Source: RGIG3009 sp045596745 (GTDB lineage: Bacteria > Bacillota > Clostridia > Oscillospirales > Acutalibacteraceae). From it: DNA of 64,000 bases. Positions 16,692-24,003 of this stretch are shown piece by piece. The notes beneath the pieces are model-generated. The model did not search any database. It was not told the DNA's origin and saw nothing but the letters and a program-made list of their open reading frames with translations. The stretch is taken from the NCBI GenBank assembly GCA_045596745.1, contig JAZODA010000016.1:88785-152784 (forward strand), in the 5' to 3' direction. Each line of letters begins with the position of its first letter. Position 1 is the stretch's first letter. Position numbers and translations under genes: made by a program.

Positions 16692-16696
16692 AAACA

Positions 16697-16729
16697 ACAG
16701 GCGTTTGCGCACTTCGCGCAAACGCCTGT
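16697..16729. terminator. Bidirectional terminator between nif3-like and pduL
   Basis: ACAGGCGTTTGCGC and GCGCAAACGCCTGT form a 14-bp stem with a 5-nt loop and T runs on both strands, serving both converging genes. Confidence 0.9.
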
Positions 16730-16742
16730 TTTGTTTCGCTTC

Positions 16743-17312
16743 TTATTTGATGAGGGTACCGGCAGCACCGGCGCAAGCGGCGTTGGATTCATCGGTATCG
16801 ATGTGCATCGCCAGAGCGAACTTCTCGCTGACGCGAACCACAACATCACCGAAGGTGAGGGAACGGCCGTCGGTCTCGATGGAAACCTTAACAACGTCCT
16901 TATCCTGCACGCCGAACTCGGCAGCATCTTCGGGAGTCATATGGATGTGGCGCTTCGCAGCAATAACGCCCTCTTTCAGTTCCACTTCGCCGCAGGGACC
17001 AACCAGCTTGCAAGCGCCGGAACCGGCAATGTCACCCGACTCACGGATGGGAGCGGCAACACCGATGGAGCGAGCATCGGTCAGCGAGATTTCAACCTGC
17101 GAAGCGGGACGGGTGGGACCCAGGATGCTGACGCCGGTGAGCGTCTTCTTGGGGCCGACAACATCCACGCGCTCGGTGCAGGCATACTGACCGGGCTGGG
17201 ACAGATCCTTCTTGCTGGTCAGCTCGTAGCCTTTGCCGAACAGGACATCGAGGTCCTCACGGCTCAGGTGAACGTGACGGGCAGACGTTTCAACGAGAAT
17301 TTGCTTTGACAT
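16743..17312 (-). CDS. pduL: Phosphate propanoyltransferase PduL
   Basis: PduL exchanges CoA for phosphate on short-chain acyl-CoA (acetyl-CoA to acetyl-phosphate). The 189-residue protein has two similar domains and the zinc-ligand motifs SARHVHLSREDLD and AAKRHIHMTPEDA. There is no microcompartment targeting peptide: it starts MSKQILVETS, directly before the first domain, and no pdu/eut genes are nearby. A free-standing cytoplasmic phosphotransacylase in acetate metabolism, replacing Pta, is the likely role (inference). Confidence 0.95.
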   Translation of the reverse strand: MSKQILVETSARHVHLSREDLDVLFGKGYELTSKKDLSQPGQYACTERVDVVGPKKTLTGVSILGPTRPASQVEISLTDARSIGVAAPIRESGDIAGSGACKLVGPCGEVELKEGVIAAKRHIHMTPEDAAEFGVQDKDVVKVSIETDGRSLTFGDVVVRVSEKFALAMHIDTDESNAACAGAAGTLIK

Positions 17313-17349
17313 AATACATACACCTCTTTGTAGAATTCTTTACCAGTAG

Positions 17350-17378
17350 ACTTTACCACTTAACACGGGTTTTGTCAA
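17350..17378 (-). promoter_or_regulatory. pduL promoter
   Basis: TTGACA (17373-17378), 17 bp, TAAAGT (17350-17355). It begins only 5 nt past the tRNA 3' end, with no terminator between, so tRNA read-through into pduL is possible. Confidence 0.75.
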
Positions 17379-17382
17379 GTTG

Positions 17383-17457
17383 TGGCACCCCCAACAGGAA
17401 TCGAACCTGTAACTGCCCCTTAGGAGGGGGCTGTTATATCCATTTAACTATGAGGGC
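17383..17457 (-). tRNA. tRNA-Arg (anticodon CCU)
   Basis: The minus strand folds into a full cloverleaf: acceptor GCCCTCA/TGGGGGT, D stem GTTA/TAAC, anticodon stem GCCCC/GGGGC with loop CTCCTAA (anticodon CCT), T arm ACAGG-TTCGATT-CCTGT, discriminator G and encoded CCA at the 3' end. The acceptor has G.U wobbles at 1-72 and 5-68, which is unusual. It reads AGG codons. Confidence 0.92.
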
Positions 17458-17462
17458 GTATA
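17434..17462 (-). repeat. 29-bp direct repeat, copy within tRNA-Arg
   Basis: The acceptor and D-arm half of the tRNA plus five upstream bases; identical to the sequence at 17562-17590. Confidence 0.95.
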
Positions 17463-17561
17463 GGGTGATGTGACTTCGGGGGGCTGTTCATACGAGCGCA
17501 GCTCGTATCAAGGTTCTCGGGACCCATTCGAAATCTTCGATTTCGTAAATGGGTGAGGTTC
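17463..17561 (-). other. Hairpin-rich spacer between the tRNA half copy and the tRNA
   Basis: This 99-bp stretch on the minus strand has two strong hairpins: an imperfect CCCATTTACGAAATC/GATTTCGAATGGG arm with a 3-nt loop (17522-17552 region) and ATACGAGC/GCTCGTAT (about 17492-17510). I cannot assign a known RNA to it. It should be part of the tRNA precursor because the only clear promoter is further upstream. Confidence 0.55.
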
Positions 17562-17590
17562 TTATATCCATTTAACTATGAGGGCGTATA
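17562..17590 (-). repeat. 29-bp direct repeat, isolated tRNA-Arg 5' half
   Basis: An exact copy of the 5' part of the tRNA (acceptor strand and D arm) with no anticodon or T arm following. It is the first thing transcribed from the promoter at 17601. Confidence 0.9.
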
Positions 17591-17600
17591 CCGCCCGTTT

Positions 17601-17629
17601 ATTATAAAGCAGTTCCTCCCAATTGTCAA
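17601..17629 (-). promoter_or_regulatory. Consensus promoter for the tRNA-Arg transcript
   Basis: TTGACA (17624-17629), 17 bp and TATAAT (17601-17606) make a perfect sigma-A promoter reading left, placed just before the isolated tRNA half. Confidence 0.9.
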
Positions 17630-17645
17630 CGGCACACGACAGGGA

Positions 17646-17674
17646 TTGCATTTTTCCAAATCCTCATATATACT
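17646..17674 (+). promoter_or_regulatory. Promoter of the EEP-family lipoprotein gene
   Basis: TTGCAT (17646-17651), 17 bp, TATACT (17669-17674), divergent from the tRNA promoter. Confidence 0.7.
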
Positions 17675-17706
17675 GAAAGGGTATTCCGCCGAAAGGGAGT
17701 TACCTT

Positions 17707-18666
17707 ATGAAGCGTTTTCTTTCTCTGCTGCTCGTCGGCGTCCTTCTGTGCTGCCTCGTAGGCTGCTCTGAAAAGCCGACTACAGAACCCTCTCCGCCCG
17801 AAACGGGAAAAACACCTCTTGTCATTATGTCGTTTAATATTCAGACCCATAAGAACGGCGAGGTTTTTTACGTCCGTGAAGAAATGATGCAAAAATTCAT
17901 TGCCGAAATGCAGCCGGATTCCATCGGTATGCAGGAAGTCACCGCAACGTGGCGAAAATCGCTGGAAAGCACCTGCTTCGGCGAAAACTACAGTGCCGTG
18001 GGCAACGCCAGCTCGTCAACCGGTGAAATGAATTCCATCTTTTATCGGAACGACAAGTTCTCGCTGGTGGACAGCGGCACGTTTTGGCTTTCCCCCACGC
18101 CCGAAGTTGTCGGCTCAAAATTCGAAAACAGCAACGAGGCCCGCGTGTGCACCTGGGCCCACCTGAAAGACAAAAAAACCGCCAAGGAGTTTGTCCACCT
18201 TAACGTTCATTTGGACAACACCGGTCCAAGCACCGCTGCCGATGCCACCACCGTTCGCCTGGAACAAGGAAAGGTTTTGCTGGATTTCGTCAAAACGCTT
18301 GGCGATACTCCGCTGATTTTGACCGGCGACTTCAATCAGGTGCAACAGCGCTCCACCGGTGAAGCCTATCCGCTCTATCTGTATCTCACCGGACAGGACT
18401 CGTATACCGACAAGGACGGCAACACGGTTAGCGGACCGTTTGCCGATGCGCGTATGACCGCACCCGACACGGTGCCCCAAACCGAGTGGGCCTCGATGGT
18501 AAAGCATCATCGAGACGGCGGCAACCCGGCGTCCCGTCCTATCGACTATATTTTTTATTCCGCAGAGCATTTCGAGGCGACAACCTACCGTAATATCCTT
18601 TATATGGAAGAGGACATTTTCACGATTTCCGATCATCTGGCACAGTATGCCGAACTTCTGCTGTAA
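17707..18666 (+). CDS. Lipoprotein of the endonuclease/exonuclease/phosphatase (EEP) family
   Basis: The 319-residue precursor has a lipoprotein signal (residues 1-20, lipobox LVGC) and a short Pro/Glu linker, then an EEP fold: IMSFNIQ at the N-terminus, GMQEV (metal Glu), HLNVHLDNTG, LTGDFNQ (Asp/Asn), RPIDYIFY and the closing SDHLAQYAEL (Asp/His). All the catalytic residues expected for an Mg-dependent phosphodiesterase or phosphatase are present. Substrate unknown; being surface-anchored it could act on extracellular nucleic acid or lipid/sugar phosphates. GAAAGGGAG precedes the ATG. It is a single gene with its own promoter and terminator. Confidence 0.9.
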   Translation: MKRFLSLLLVGVLLCCLVGCSEKPTTEPSPPETGKTPLVIMSFNIQTHKNGEVFYVREEMMQKFIAEMQPDSIGMQEVTATWRKSLESTCFGENYSAVGNASSSTGEMNSIFYRNDKFSLVDSGTFWLSPTPEVVGSKFENSNEARVCTWAHLKDKKTAKEFVHLNVHLDNTGPSTAADATTVRLEQGKVLLDFVKTLGDTPLILTGDFNQVQQRSTGEAYPLYLYLTGQDSYTDKDGNTVSGPFADARMTAPDTVPQTEWASMVKHHRDGGNPASRPIDYIFYSAEHFEATTYRNILYMEEDIFTISDHLAQYAELLL

Positions 18667-18671
18667 CCCTG

Positions 18672-18698
18672 CTCCCGCCTTTTGCAAAAAGGCGGGAG
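18672..18698 (+). terminator. Terminator after the EEP lipoprotein gene
   Basis: CTCCCGCCTTTT/AAAAGGCGGGAG stem followed by TTTTT. Confidence 0.92.
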
Positions 18699-18750
18699 TT
18701 TTTATATTTGCCGCCACCAAATACTTCCTGTTTCTTTTTTCGACAAAAGG

Positions 18751-18779
18751 TTGTTTTTTTCTGCGGAAGAGTGTATACT
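18751..18779 (+). promoter_or_regulatory. Promoter of the DUF3048 lipoprotein gene
   Basis: TTGTTT (18751-18756), 17 bp, TATACT (18774-18779). Confidence 0.7.
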
Positions 18780-18818
18780 GGTTGCATGGTATTTTTCGAA
18801 GAAATGGGGAATCCTTGC

Positions 18819-19910
18819 ATGAAACGTCTGGTATCTGCTTTGCTGGTCGTATCCCTGATGGTGACGGGACTCAGCGCCTGCTCGGAGAGCAAGCCTGCCT
18901 CCACCGGCACGACCGCAACCTCTGCTACCAAAACGACAACCACAACCACCACAACGGCACCCGCCGAACCCGACAAAACCCCCGATAGCAGCAAACTCAA
19001 TCCGCTGACGGGTCTGTACGATATGACCGGCGACAGCAGCCGCCCGGTTGCGGTGATGATTACCAACGAACCCGGCATCATCGGTAAGCAGTATGGTATC
19101 GACAAAGCGGATTTTTATATGGAAACCGAAGCGGAAGGCGCGGTTTCGCGTATGATGGCGGTTTTCGCCTCGGCTGACCGCATCCCCGAGAAACTCGGTC
19201 CGGTGCGCAGCGGCCGTACGCCGTTCATCGCCACCGCCAACGCGCTGGGCGCGGTATACGTCTACTCCGGCGCCACCACCTACGTCACCAACCTGCTGAA
19301 AAGCATGAAAAACTTTGACCGCATTACCAACACCGACAACGTCACCCTGTGGCGTGACTCCTATCTGACTTCCAACGCCAACGTCAGCTGGAACAACCTC
19401 ATCACCGGCGGCAAACAGTTGGCGGCGAAAATGGAAAAGAGCGGTATGTCCTCCACCGCCACCAAGAAGAGTCCTTTCACCTTCGGTAACGTGAGCGGCG
19501 ATATCACGGCTAACACGGTGCAGCTGAAAACCACCGCCAGCACCAACGTGACCTTCATCTACGATGAGACAACCGGTCTGTACGGCAAAAACAACGGTAC
19601 CGTCAAGTCCTGCAAGCCGCAGAAAGCACTGAACGGCGGTCAGATTCAGGTTTCCAACGTGCTGGTACTGTATGCCGAGAAGTACGTCGAACACAAGAAC
19701 GCGAAGTACACTTGGTACAACTTCAAAACCGGCACCGGCAAGGGCTATCTCTTCTCCGGCGGTACCGCGCGCGAAATCACCTTTAACCGCACGGCGGACA
19801 GCCTGTCCTTTATGGAAGCTGACGGCAAGACGCCGCTGGTGTTTGCGGAAGGCAAAACGTATATGTGCCTGACCGACAAAGCGTTGTCCGAGGATCTCCA
19901 AATCCAATAA
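18819..19910 (+). CDS. DUF3048 (YerB-like) lipoprotein
   Basis: The 363-residue precursor has a lipoprotein signal with lipobox LSAC near residue 21, a Thr-rich linker (a run of eight Thr around residues 38-45), and a DUF3048 body starting LNPLTGLYDMTGDSSRPVAVMI, with GPVRSGRTPFIATANALGAVYVYSG. The family is related to B. subtilis YerB; its function is not established. I took the ATG at 18819 since it opens the signal peptide; in-frame codons upstream would put charged residues before it. Confidence 0.9.
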   Translation: MKRLVSALLVVSLMVTGLSACSESKPASTGTTATSATKTTTTTTTTAPAEPDKTPDSSKLNPLTGLYDMTGDSSRPVAVMITNEPGIIGKQYGIDKADFYMETEAEGAVSRMMAVFASADRIPEKLGPVRSGRTPFIATANALGAVYVYSGATTYVTNLLKSMKNFDRITNTDNVTLWRDSYLTSNANVSWNNLITGGKQLAAKMEKSGMSSTATKKSPFTFGNVSGDITANTVQLKTTASTNVTFIYDETTGLYGKNNGTVKSCKPQKALNGGQIQVSNVLVLYAEKYVEHKNAKYTWYNFKTGTGKGYLFSGGTAREITFNRTADSLSFMEADGKTPLVFAEGKTYMCLTDKALSEDLQIQ

Positions 19911-19926
19911 GTCTTCAAAAGACAAA

Positions 19927-19957
19927 ACGCCCCTGCCGCGAGAGCGGCAAGGGCGTT
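19927..19957. terminator. Terminator between DUF3048 and DUF896 genes
   Basis: CGCCCCTGCCGC/GCGGCAAGGGCG stem with one mismatch, T run on the plus strand and A run before it, so it can serve both converging genes. Confidence 0.85.
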
Positions 19958-19963
19958 TTTTAT

Positions 19964-20179
19964 TTACGAAAGCGTGTCGTTTCGGCGCTTGAGCGGTTCG
20001 ATGCTGCCATCGGCATTCTGCAGCGACACGTTGTCCAGCGTTTGCATCATATCGGCACGGATGGCCGCAATGTACGCGGCGCGCAGCGCCTGGCGTTCCG
20101 CCTGTTCTTCGGCGGTCAGCTCGCGCTCCCGCGAAATGCGGGTCAGTTCGCTGATGCGCTCAAGTTGTTTCTTATCCAT
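19964..20179 (-). CDS. DUF896 family protein
   Basis: The 71-residue product fits the DUF896 (YnzC) family: two helices with MDKKQLERISELTRISRERELTAEE, the conserved ERQALRAAYIAAIRADM, and a tail that mentions no known catalytic residue. B. subtilis YnzC is an SOS-operon protein of unknown function; this copy is instead the last gene after mnmG-rsmG, 11 nt behind rsmG. Confidence 0.92.
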   Translation of the reverse strand: MDKKQLERISELTRISRERELTAEEQAERQALRAAYIAAIRADMMQTLDNVSLQNADGSIEPLKRRNDTLS

Positions 20180-20190
20180 AGCGTTTCTCC

Positions 20191-20925
20191 TTATCCCAAC
20201 GGCGCTTTGGCAATCTTTGCCGAGGCGCGCGGATATGCAGGCGGTGTCGGGGCGGTCTTTTCAAACACAAACACGCGCCGCTCCTGCTGCTCCAGACCGT
20301 CGTGCGGCTGTTTCGGAAGCAACAGCTTATGCACGCCGACCGTCTTGCCGCAAAGCCGCGACAACGCATTGCCCGACGCACGGTGTTCCTCGTCGCTGTC
20401 AGGTCCTTTCAGTGCCAAAAAGCAACCGCCCGGACGCACAAACGGCAGACAATATTCGAGCAACACAGGCAGTGCCGCCACGGCACGAGCAGTGGCAACA
20501 TCAAAGGAATCGCGCAGTTCGGGTTTTCTGCCACCCTCTTCGGCACGGGCGTGAATGCGCTGAACAGGGATGCCCAGTTCATCGCACACCGCTTCCAAAA
20601 ACACCAGACGCTTGTTCAAGCTGTCCAGCAGCGTCAATTTAATGTCGGGGCGAACAATTGCCAGCGGAATACCGGGGAAACCGGCACCCGTGCCGACGTC
20701 AATCAGCGAAATCCCCTGTTTTTCGGGGAGCAGCGGCAACGCCGCCAAACTGTCCGCAAAGTGCTTGACCGTAATACCGATGGGGTCGGTGATGGCGGTC
20801 AGATTCATCTTTTCGTTCCATTCCACCAACAGCTCGGCATACCGATCCAGCTTGGCACAGGCGGTCTCGTCCACCGTTACGCCGTATTCGCTTGCCAGCT
20901 CACAAAGCAACGCCTTATCAATCAC
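20191..20925 (-). CDS. rsmG: 16S rRNA (guanine527-N7)-methyltransferase RsmG
   Basis: RsmG (GidB) methylates N7 of G527 of 16S rRNA using SAM. The 244-residue protein has the N-terminal helix RYAELLVEWNEKMNLTAITDP, the SAM motif LIDVGTGAGFPGIPLAIV and LLDSLNKRLVFLEAV. The start is the GTG at 20925, whose GTGA overlaps the mnmG stop by 4 nt and which follows AAAGGAGGGG; this shows translational coupling. mnmG-rsmG is a conserved pair near the origin of Firmicutes. Confidence 0.96.
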   Translation of the reverse strand: MIDKALLCELASEYGVTVDETACAKLDRYAELLVEWNEKMNLTAITDPIGITVKHFADSLAALPLLPEKQGISLIDVGTGAGFPGIPLAIVRPDIKLTLLDSLNKRLVFLEAVCDELGIPVQRIHARAEEGGRKPELRDSFDVATARAVAALPVLLEYCLPFVRPGGCFLALKGPDSDEEHRASGNALSRLCGKTVGVHKLLLPKQPHDGLEQQERRVFVFEKTAPTPPAYPRASAKIAKAPLG

Positions 20926-22799
20926 GCCTGTTCCCCTCCTTTGCTGCTCAGCCATACGATCAGCACCGACACGTCCGCCGGGCTGACGCCGCTGATGCGG
21001 GATGCCTGTCCGATGCTGCGCGGACAAATCTTTTGCAATTTTTCCTGCGCTTCGAGGCGCAGACCCGTGATGGCGGAATAGTCAATATCCGCCGGCAGCA
21101 GCCGATTTTCCAGCCGCCGCATTTCGTCAATATCCGCCTGTTGGCGGCGGACATAGCCCTCGTATTTAATCTCCACCTCAACCTGCTCGCGCACGAGCGG
21201 ATCGAGCGACGGCGCGTCCATACCCAAGGCCGCAAGCGTCGCATAGGTAATTTGCGGACGGCGCAGCAACTCTTCCAGGCGGATGCCGGTTACAAGCGGC
21301 GTTGTTCCCGCTGCGATCAGCTGTTCGTTGACCGCTTCGCTCGGCGGCAGAATGGTGCCGCGCAAACGGGCACGCTCGGCGGCTTTTTGCTGTTGTCTGT
21401 CACAAAAACGCGCCCACCGACCGTCGTCCACCAAACCAACCTCCCGACCGATGGGAGTCAGTCGTTCGTCGGCATTATCCTGTCGCAATACGAGACGATA
21501 TTCCGAACGCGAGGTCATCATTCGGTACGGATCAGAGCAACCCTTGGTCACCAAATCGTCAATCAATGTACCGATATAACCCGAAGCGCGATCCAACACC
21601 AACGGTTCTTTGTCGCTGACATACCGCGCGGCGTTGATACCCGCAACCAGACCCTGTGCGGCGGCTTCTTCGTAGCCGGAACTACCATTAAACTGACCTG
21701 CTCCGTACACACCGGGCAACGCTTTGCAGGAAAGCGCGGCGTCCAGCTCGGTGGGGTCGCAGCAATCGTATTCAATCGCATAGGCAGGGCGCATTACGCT
21801 GACATTTTCCAAACCCGGAATGGTGCGCAACAGCTTCAGCTGCACGTCCACCGGAAGCGAGGACGACAGGCCCTGCAGATACATTTCATCGGTATTCAGT
21901 CCGCACGGCTCGATAAACACCTGATGGCGTTCCTTTTCCGCGAAGCGGACGATTTTATCTTCGATACTGGGGCAATACCGCGGCCCGACGCCGTGAATCT
22001 TTCCACCGTACAGCGGAGAACGGTGGAGATTTTCCAGAATCACGCGCTTGGTTTCCTCGGTCGTCCAGGTGATGTGACAATCCACCTGATTTTCCAAAAT
22101 ACCGCCTGTTTCAAAGGAAAACGGCACAACAGGCTCATCGCCCGGCTGTCTTTCGGTTTTGGAAAAATCAATGCTGGAGCGCAACACGCGCGCAGGCGTT
22201 CCCGTTTTGAAACGGCGCAGCGTCATACCCAGTTTGACAAGCGACTGCGTCAGCTCAGACGCCGGGAACAGGCCGTCGGGACCGCCGTCATACGACACAT
22301 CACCGATAAAAATCCGTCCCTGCAGATAGGTGCCGGTCGCCAGAATCACCGCATCGGCAAGATACTGTTCTTCCAGTCGGGTGGTCAGCAACCATTTGCC
22401 GTCCTGCGGTTCCATCGACACGATTTCCGCCTGACGCAAATCGAGGTTCGGTTGTGTCTCCAGTCGGTGTTTCATATAAGCGCCGTAGGCGCGGCGATCG
22501 ATTTGTGCGCGCAGCGAATGCACCGCCGGACCTTTGCCGCGGTTGAGCATACGCGACTGCAAAAATGTCGCGTCCGCCGCTTTGCCCATTTCGCCGCCCA
22601 GTGCATCAATCTCACGCACCAGATGGCCCTTGGCCGTACCGCCGATTGACGGGTTGCAAGGCATATTTCCCACCGCGTCCAGGTTGATGGTGAAGATAAC
22701 ACAAGAGCACCCGAGCCGCGCTGCTGCCAAAGCAGCTTCGATGCCCGCGTGTCCTGCGCCGATCACGGCAACCTGATACTCGCCTGCGTGAAATTTCAT
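20922..22799 (-). CDS. mnmG: tRNA uridine-5-carboxymethylaminomethyl modification protein MnmG (GidA)
   Basis: MnmG is the FAD-dependent partner of MnmE, installing the cmnm5/mnm5 group on U34 of several tRNAs. The 625-residue protein has the FAD site QVAVIGAGHAGIEAALAAARLG, NPSIGGTAKGHLVREIDALGGEMG, the conserved Cys region GTPARV and a long C-terminal helical domain with the MnmE- and tRNA-binding IDYSAITGLRLEAQEKL. In B. subtilis it follows mnmE directly; here mnmE is 15 kb away on the other side of the origin. Confidence 0.98.
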   Translation of the reverse strand: MKFHAGEYQVAVIGAGHAGIEAALAAARLGCSCVIFTINLDAVGNMPCNPSIGGTAKGHLVREIDALGGEMGKAADATFLQSRMLNRGKGPAVHSLRAQIDRRAYGAYMKHRLETQPNLDLRQAEIVSMEPQDGKWLLTTRLEEQYLADAVILATGTYLQGRIFIGDVSYDGGPDGLFPASELTQSLVKLGMTLRRFKTGTPARVLRSSIDFSKTERQPGDEPVVPFSFETGGILENQVDCHITWTTEETKRVILENLHRSPLYGGKIHGVGPRYCPSIEDKIVRFAEKERHQVFIEPCGLNTDEMYLQGLSSSLPVDVQLKLLRTIPGLENVSVMRPAYAIEYDCCDPTELDAALSCKALPGVYGAGQFNGSSGYEEAAAQGLVAGINAARYVSDKEPLVLDRASGYIGTLIDDLVTKGCSDPYRMMTSRSEYRLVLRQDNADERLTPIGREVGLVDDGRWARFCDRQQQKAAERARLRGTILPPSEAVNEQLIAAGTTPLVTGIRLEELLRRPQITYATLAALGMDAPSLDPLVREQVEVEIKYEGYVRRQQADIDEMRRLENRLLPADIDYSAITGLRLEAQEKLQKICPRSIGQASRISGVSPADVSVLIVWLSSKGGEQA

Positions 22800-23099
22800 A
22801 CGTTTCGTCGTCCTTTTTTCTGCGATATATGCCCATTATACAGCGTTTTTGCAGCCGCCGCAACCGTTTTTTGCAAAAGCAGTTTTCCACATTTTATACT
22901 GTTGAAAAGTGAACAACTTGGTGGAAAACTTGGAAAATCCGCACCATATCTCGCTTTTTTAGGGCAAATGATTCACAGTTTCCACGAACTTTTTCACAAA
23001 ACGTCTAATTTTTGTCACAAAATGTGCACTTGCAGTCAGCACAAAATCGTGGTATAATACCCCTCGGTAACACCCACTTGCAAGAAAGGAGCGGCAAAG
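22800..23099. promoter_or_regulatory. Divergent mnmG/rsmA control region with DnaA boxes
   Basis: This 300-bp gene-free stretch carries the mnmG promoter (TTGCGG 22858-22863, TATAAT 22835-22840, reading left) and the rsmA promoter (TTGCAG 23030-23035, TATAAT 23053-23058, reading right), both with 17-bp spacers. Between them are two sequences matching the DnaA-box consensus: TTTTCCACA at 22883-22891 and TTTTTCACA at 22990-22998. A weaker TTTGTCACA lies at 23011-23019. No reading frame of note is present. Confidence 0.7.
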
Positions 23100-23954
23100 T
23101 TGAAACTGACGGATATTTCGGTCATCCGCGACGTGATGACGCGCCATGGATTTTCGTTTTCCAAGGCACTCGGACAGAACTTTTTGATTAATCCTTCGGT
23201 GTGTCCGCGTATGGCAGATGCCTGCCATCCCGACCTACCGGAAAAATCGTTTGTCGCTCTGGAAGTCGGCCCTGGTGTCGGTGTTCTGACGAAGGAATTG
23301 TCCCGCGTCGCCGCCAAAGTTATCACGGTAGAGCTGGATCGGCGGTTGTTCCCGGTGCTGGAGGAAACGCTGGCAGACTGTGACAATGTCACCGTCGTGC
23401 CGGGTGATATTTTGAAACTGGATTTGGCAGCACTGCTGAAAGAACACGCCGACGGTATGCCGGTGGTGGTGTGCGCCAACCTGCCGTACTACATCACTTC
23501 CCCCATCCTGATGGGTCTTCTGGAAAGCCGTTTGCCGTTCCATTGCATTACGGTACTGGTACAAAAGGAAGCGGCGGAACGCCTGTGCGCCAAGCCCGGC
23601 ACGCGCGAATGCGGTGCGGTGACGCTGGCGGTGCAGTACTATGCCGGTGCGGAAATTCTGTTTTCGGTGTCTCGCGGCAGTTTTATGCCTGCTCCCAAGG
23701 TGGACAGCAGCGTCATTCGCCTGCCGTTGCGAAAAGAGCCGCCCTGCGATGTTAAAAACGAAGCCGTGCTGTTTCGCCTGATTCGCGCCGCGTTCGGTCA
23801 GCGCCGCAAAACGTTGCCGAATTCGCTGTGCGCCGCAGGCTACGATAAAGCGACCTTGCTTTCGGCATTGGAAACGGCAGGTCTCTCCCCCACCGCCCGT
23901 GCGGAAGAGCTGACATTGGAGCAATTTGCCGCCCTTGCCGCCGCGCTGGACTGA
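23100..23954 (+). CDS. rsmA: 16S rRNA (adenine1518/1519-N6)-dimethyltransferase RsmA (KsgA)
   Basis: KsgA dimethylates A1518 and A1519 of 16S rRNA, a late checkpoint of 30S assembly. The 284-residue protein has SKALGQNFLIN, the SAM motif LEVGPGVGVLTKEL, the acceptor motif ANLPYYITSPI (NLPY) and the C-terminal GQRRKTLPNSL. The start is a TTG at 23100, 8 nt after AGGAG, giving the typical short N-terminus. It sits between jag and mnmG, where B. subtilis has mnmE, and is transcribed the other way. Confidence 0.96.
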   Translation: MKLTDISVIRDVMTRHGFSFSKALGQNFLINPSVCPRMADACHPDLPEKSFVALEVGPGVGVLTKELSRVAAKVITVELDRRLFPVLEETLADCDNVTVVPGDILKLDLAALLKEHADGMPVVVCANLPYYITSPILMGLLESRLPFHCITVLVQKEAAERLCAKPGTRECGAVTLAVQYYAGAEILFSVSRGSFMPAPKVDSSVIRLPLRKEPPCDVKNEAVLFRLIRAAFGQRRKTLPNSLCAAGYDKATLLSALETAGLSPTARAEELTLEQFAALAAALD

Positions 23955-23965
23955 TAGATAAAAAG

Positions 23966-23997
23966 AAAGCCGTCGAAGCGTTTGCTTCGACGGCTTT
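23966..23997. terminator. Bidirectional terminator between rsmA and jag
   Basis: AAAGCCGTCGAAGC and GCTTCGACGGCTTT form a 14-bp stem with T runs on both strands. Confidence 0.92.
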
Positions 23998-24003
23998 TTG
24001 TTT

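Noticed and set aside
17434..17590. The 29-bp direct repeat as a CRISPR array or phage attachment site
   Set aside because: There are only two copies; they are a tRNA 5' half, whereas attachment sites usually use the tRNA 3' end; the 99 bp between them hold no gene, and no integrase or cas gene is in the window.
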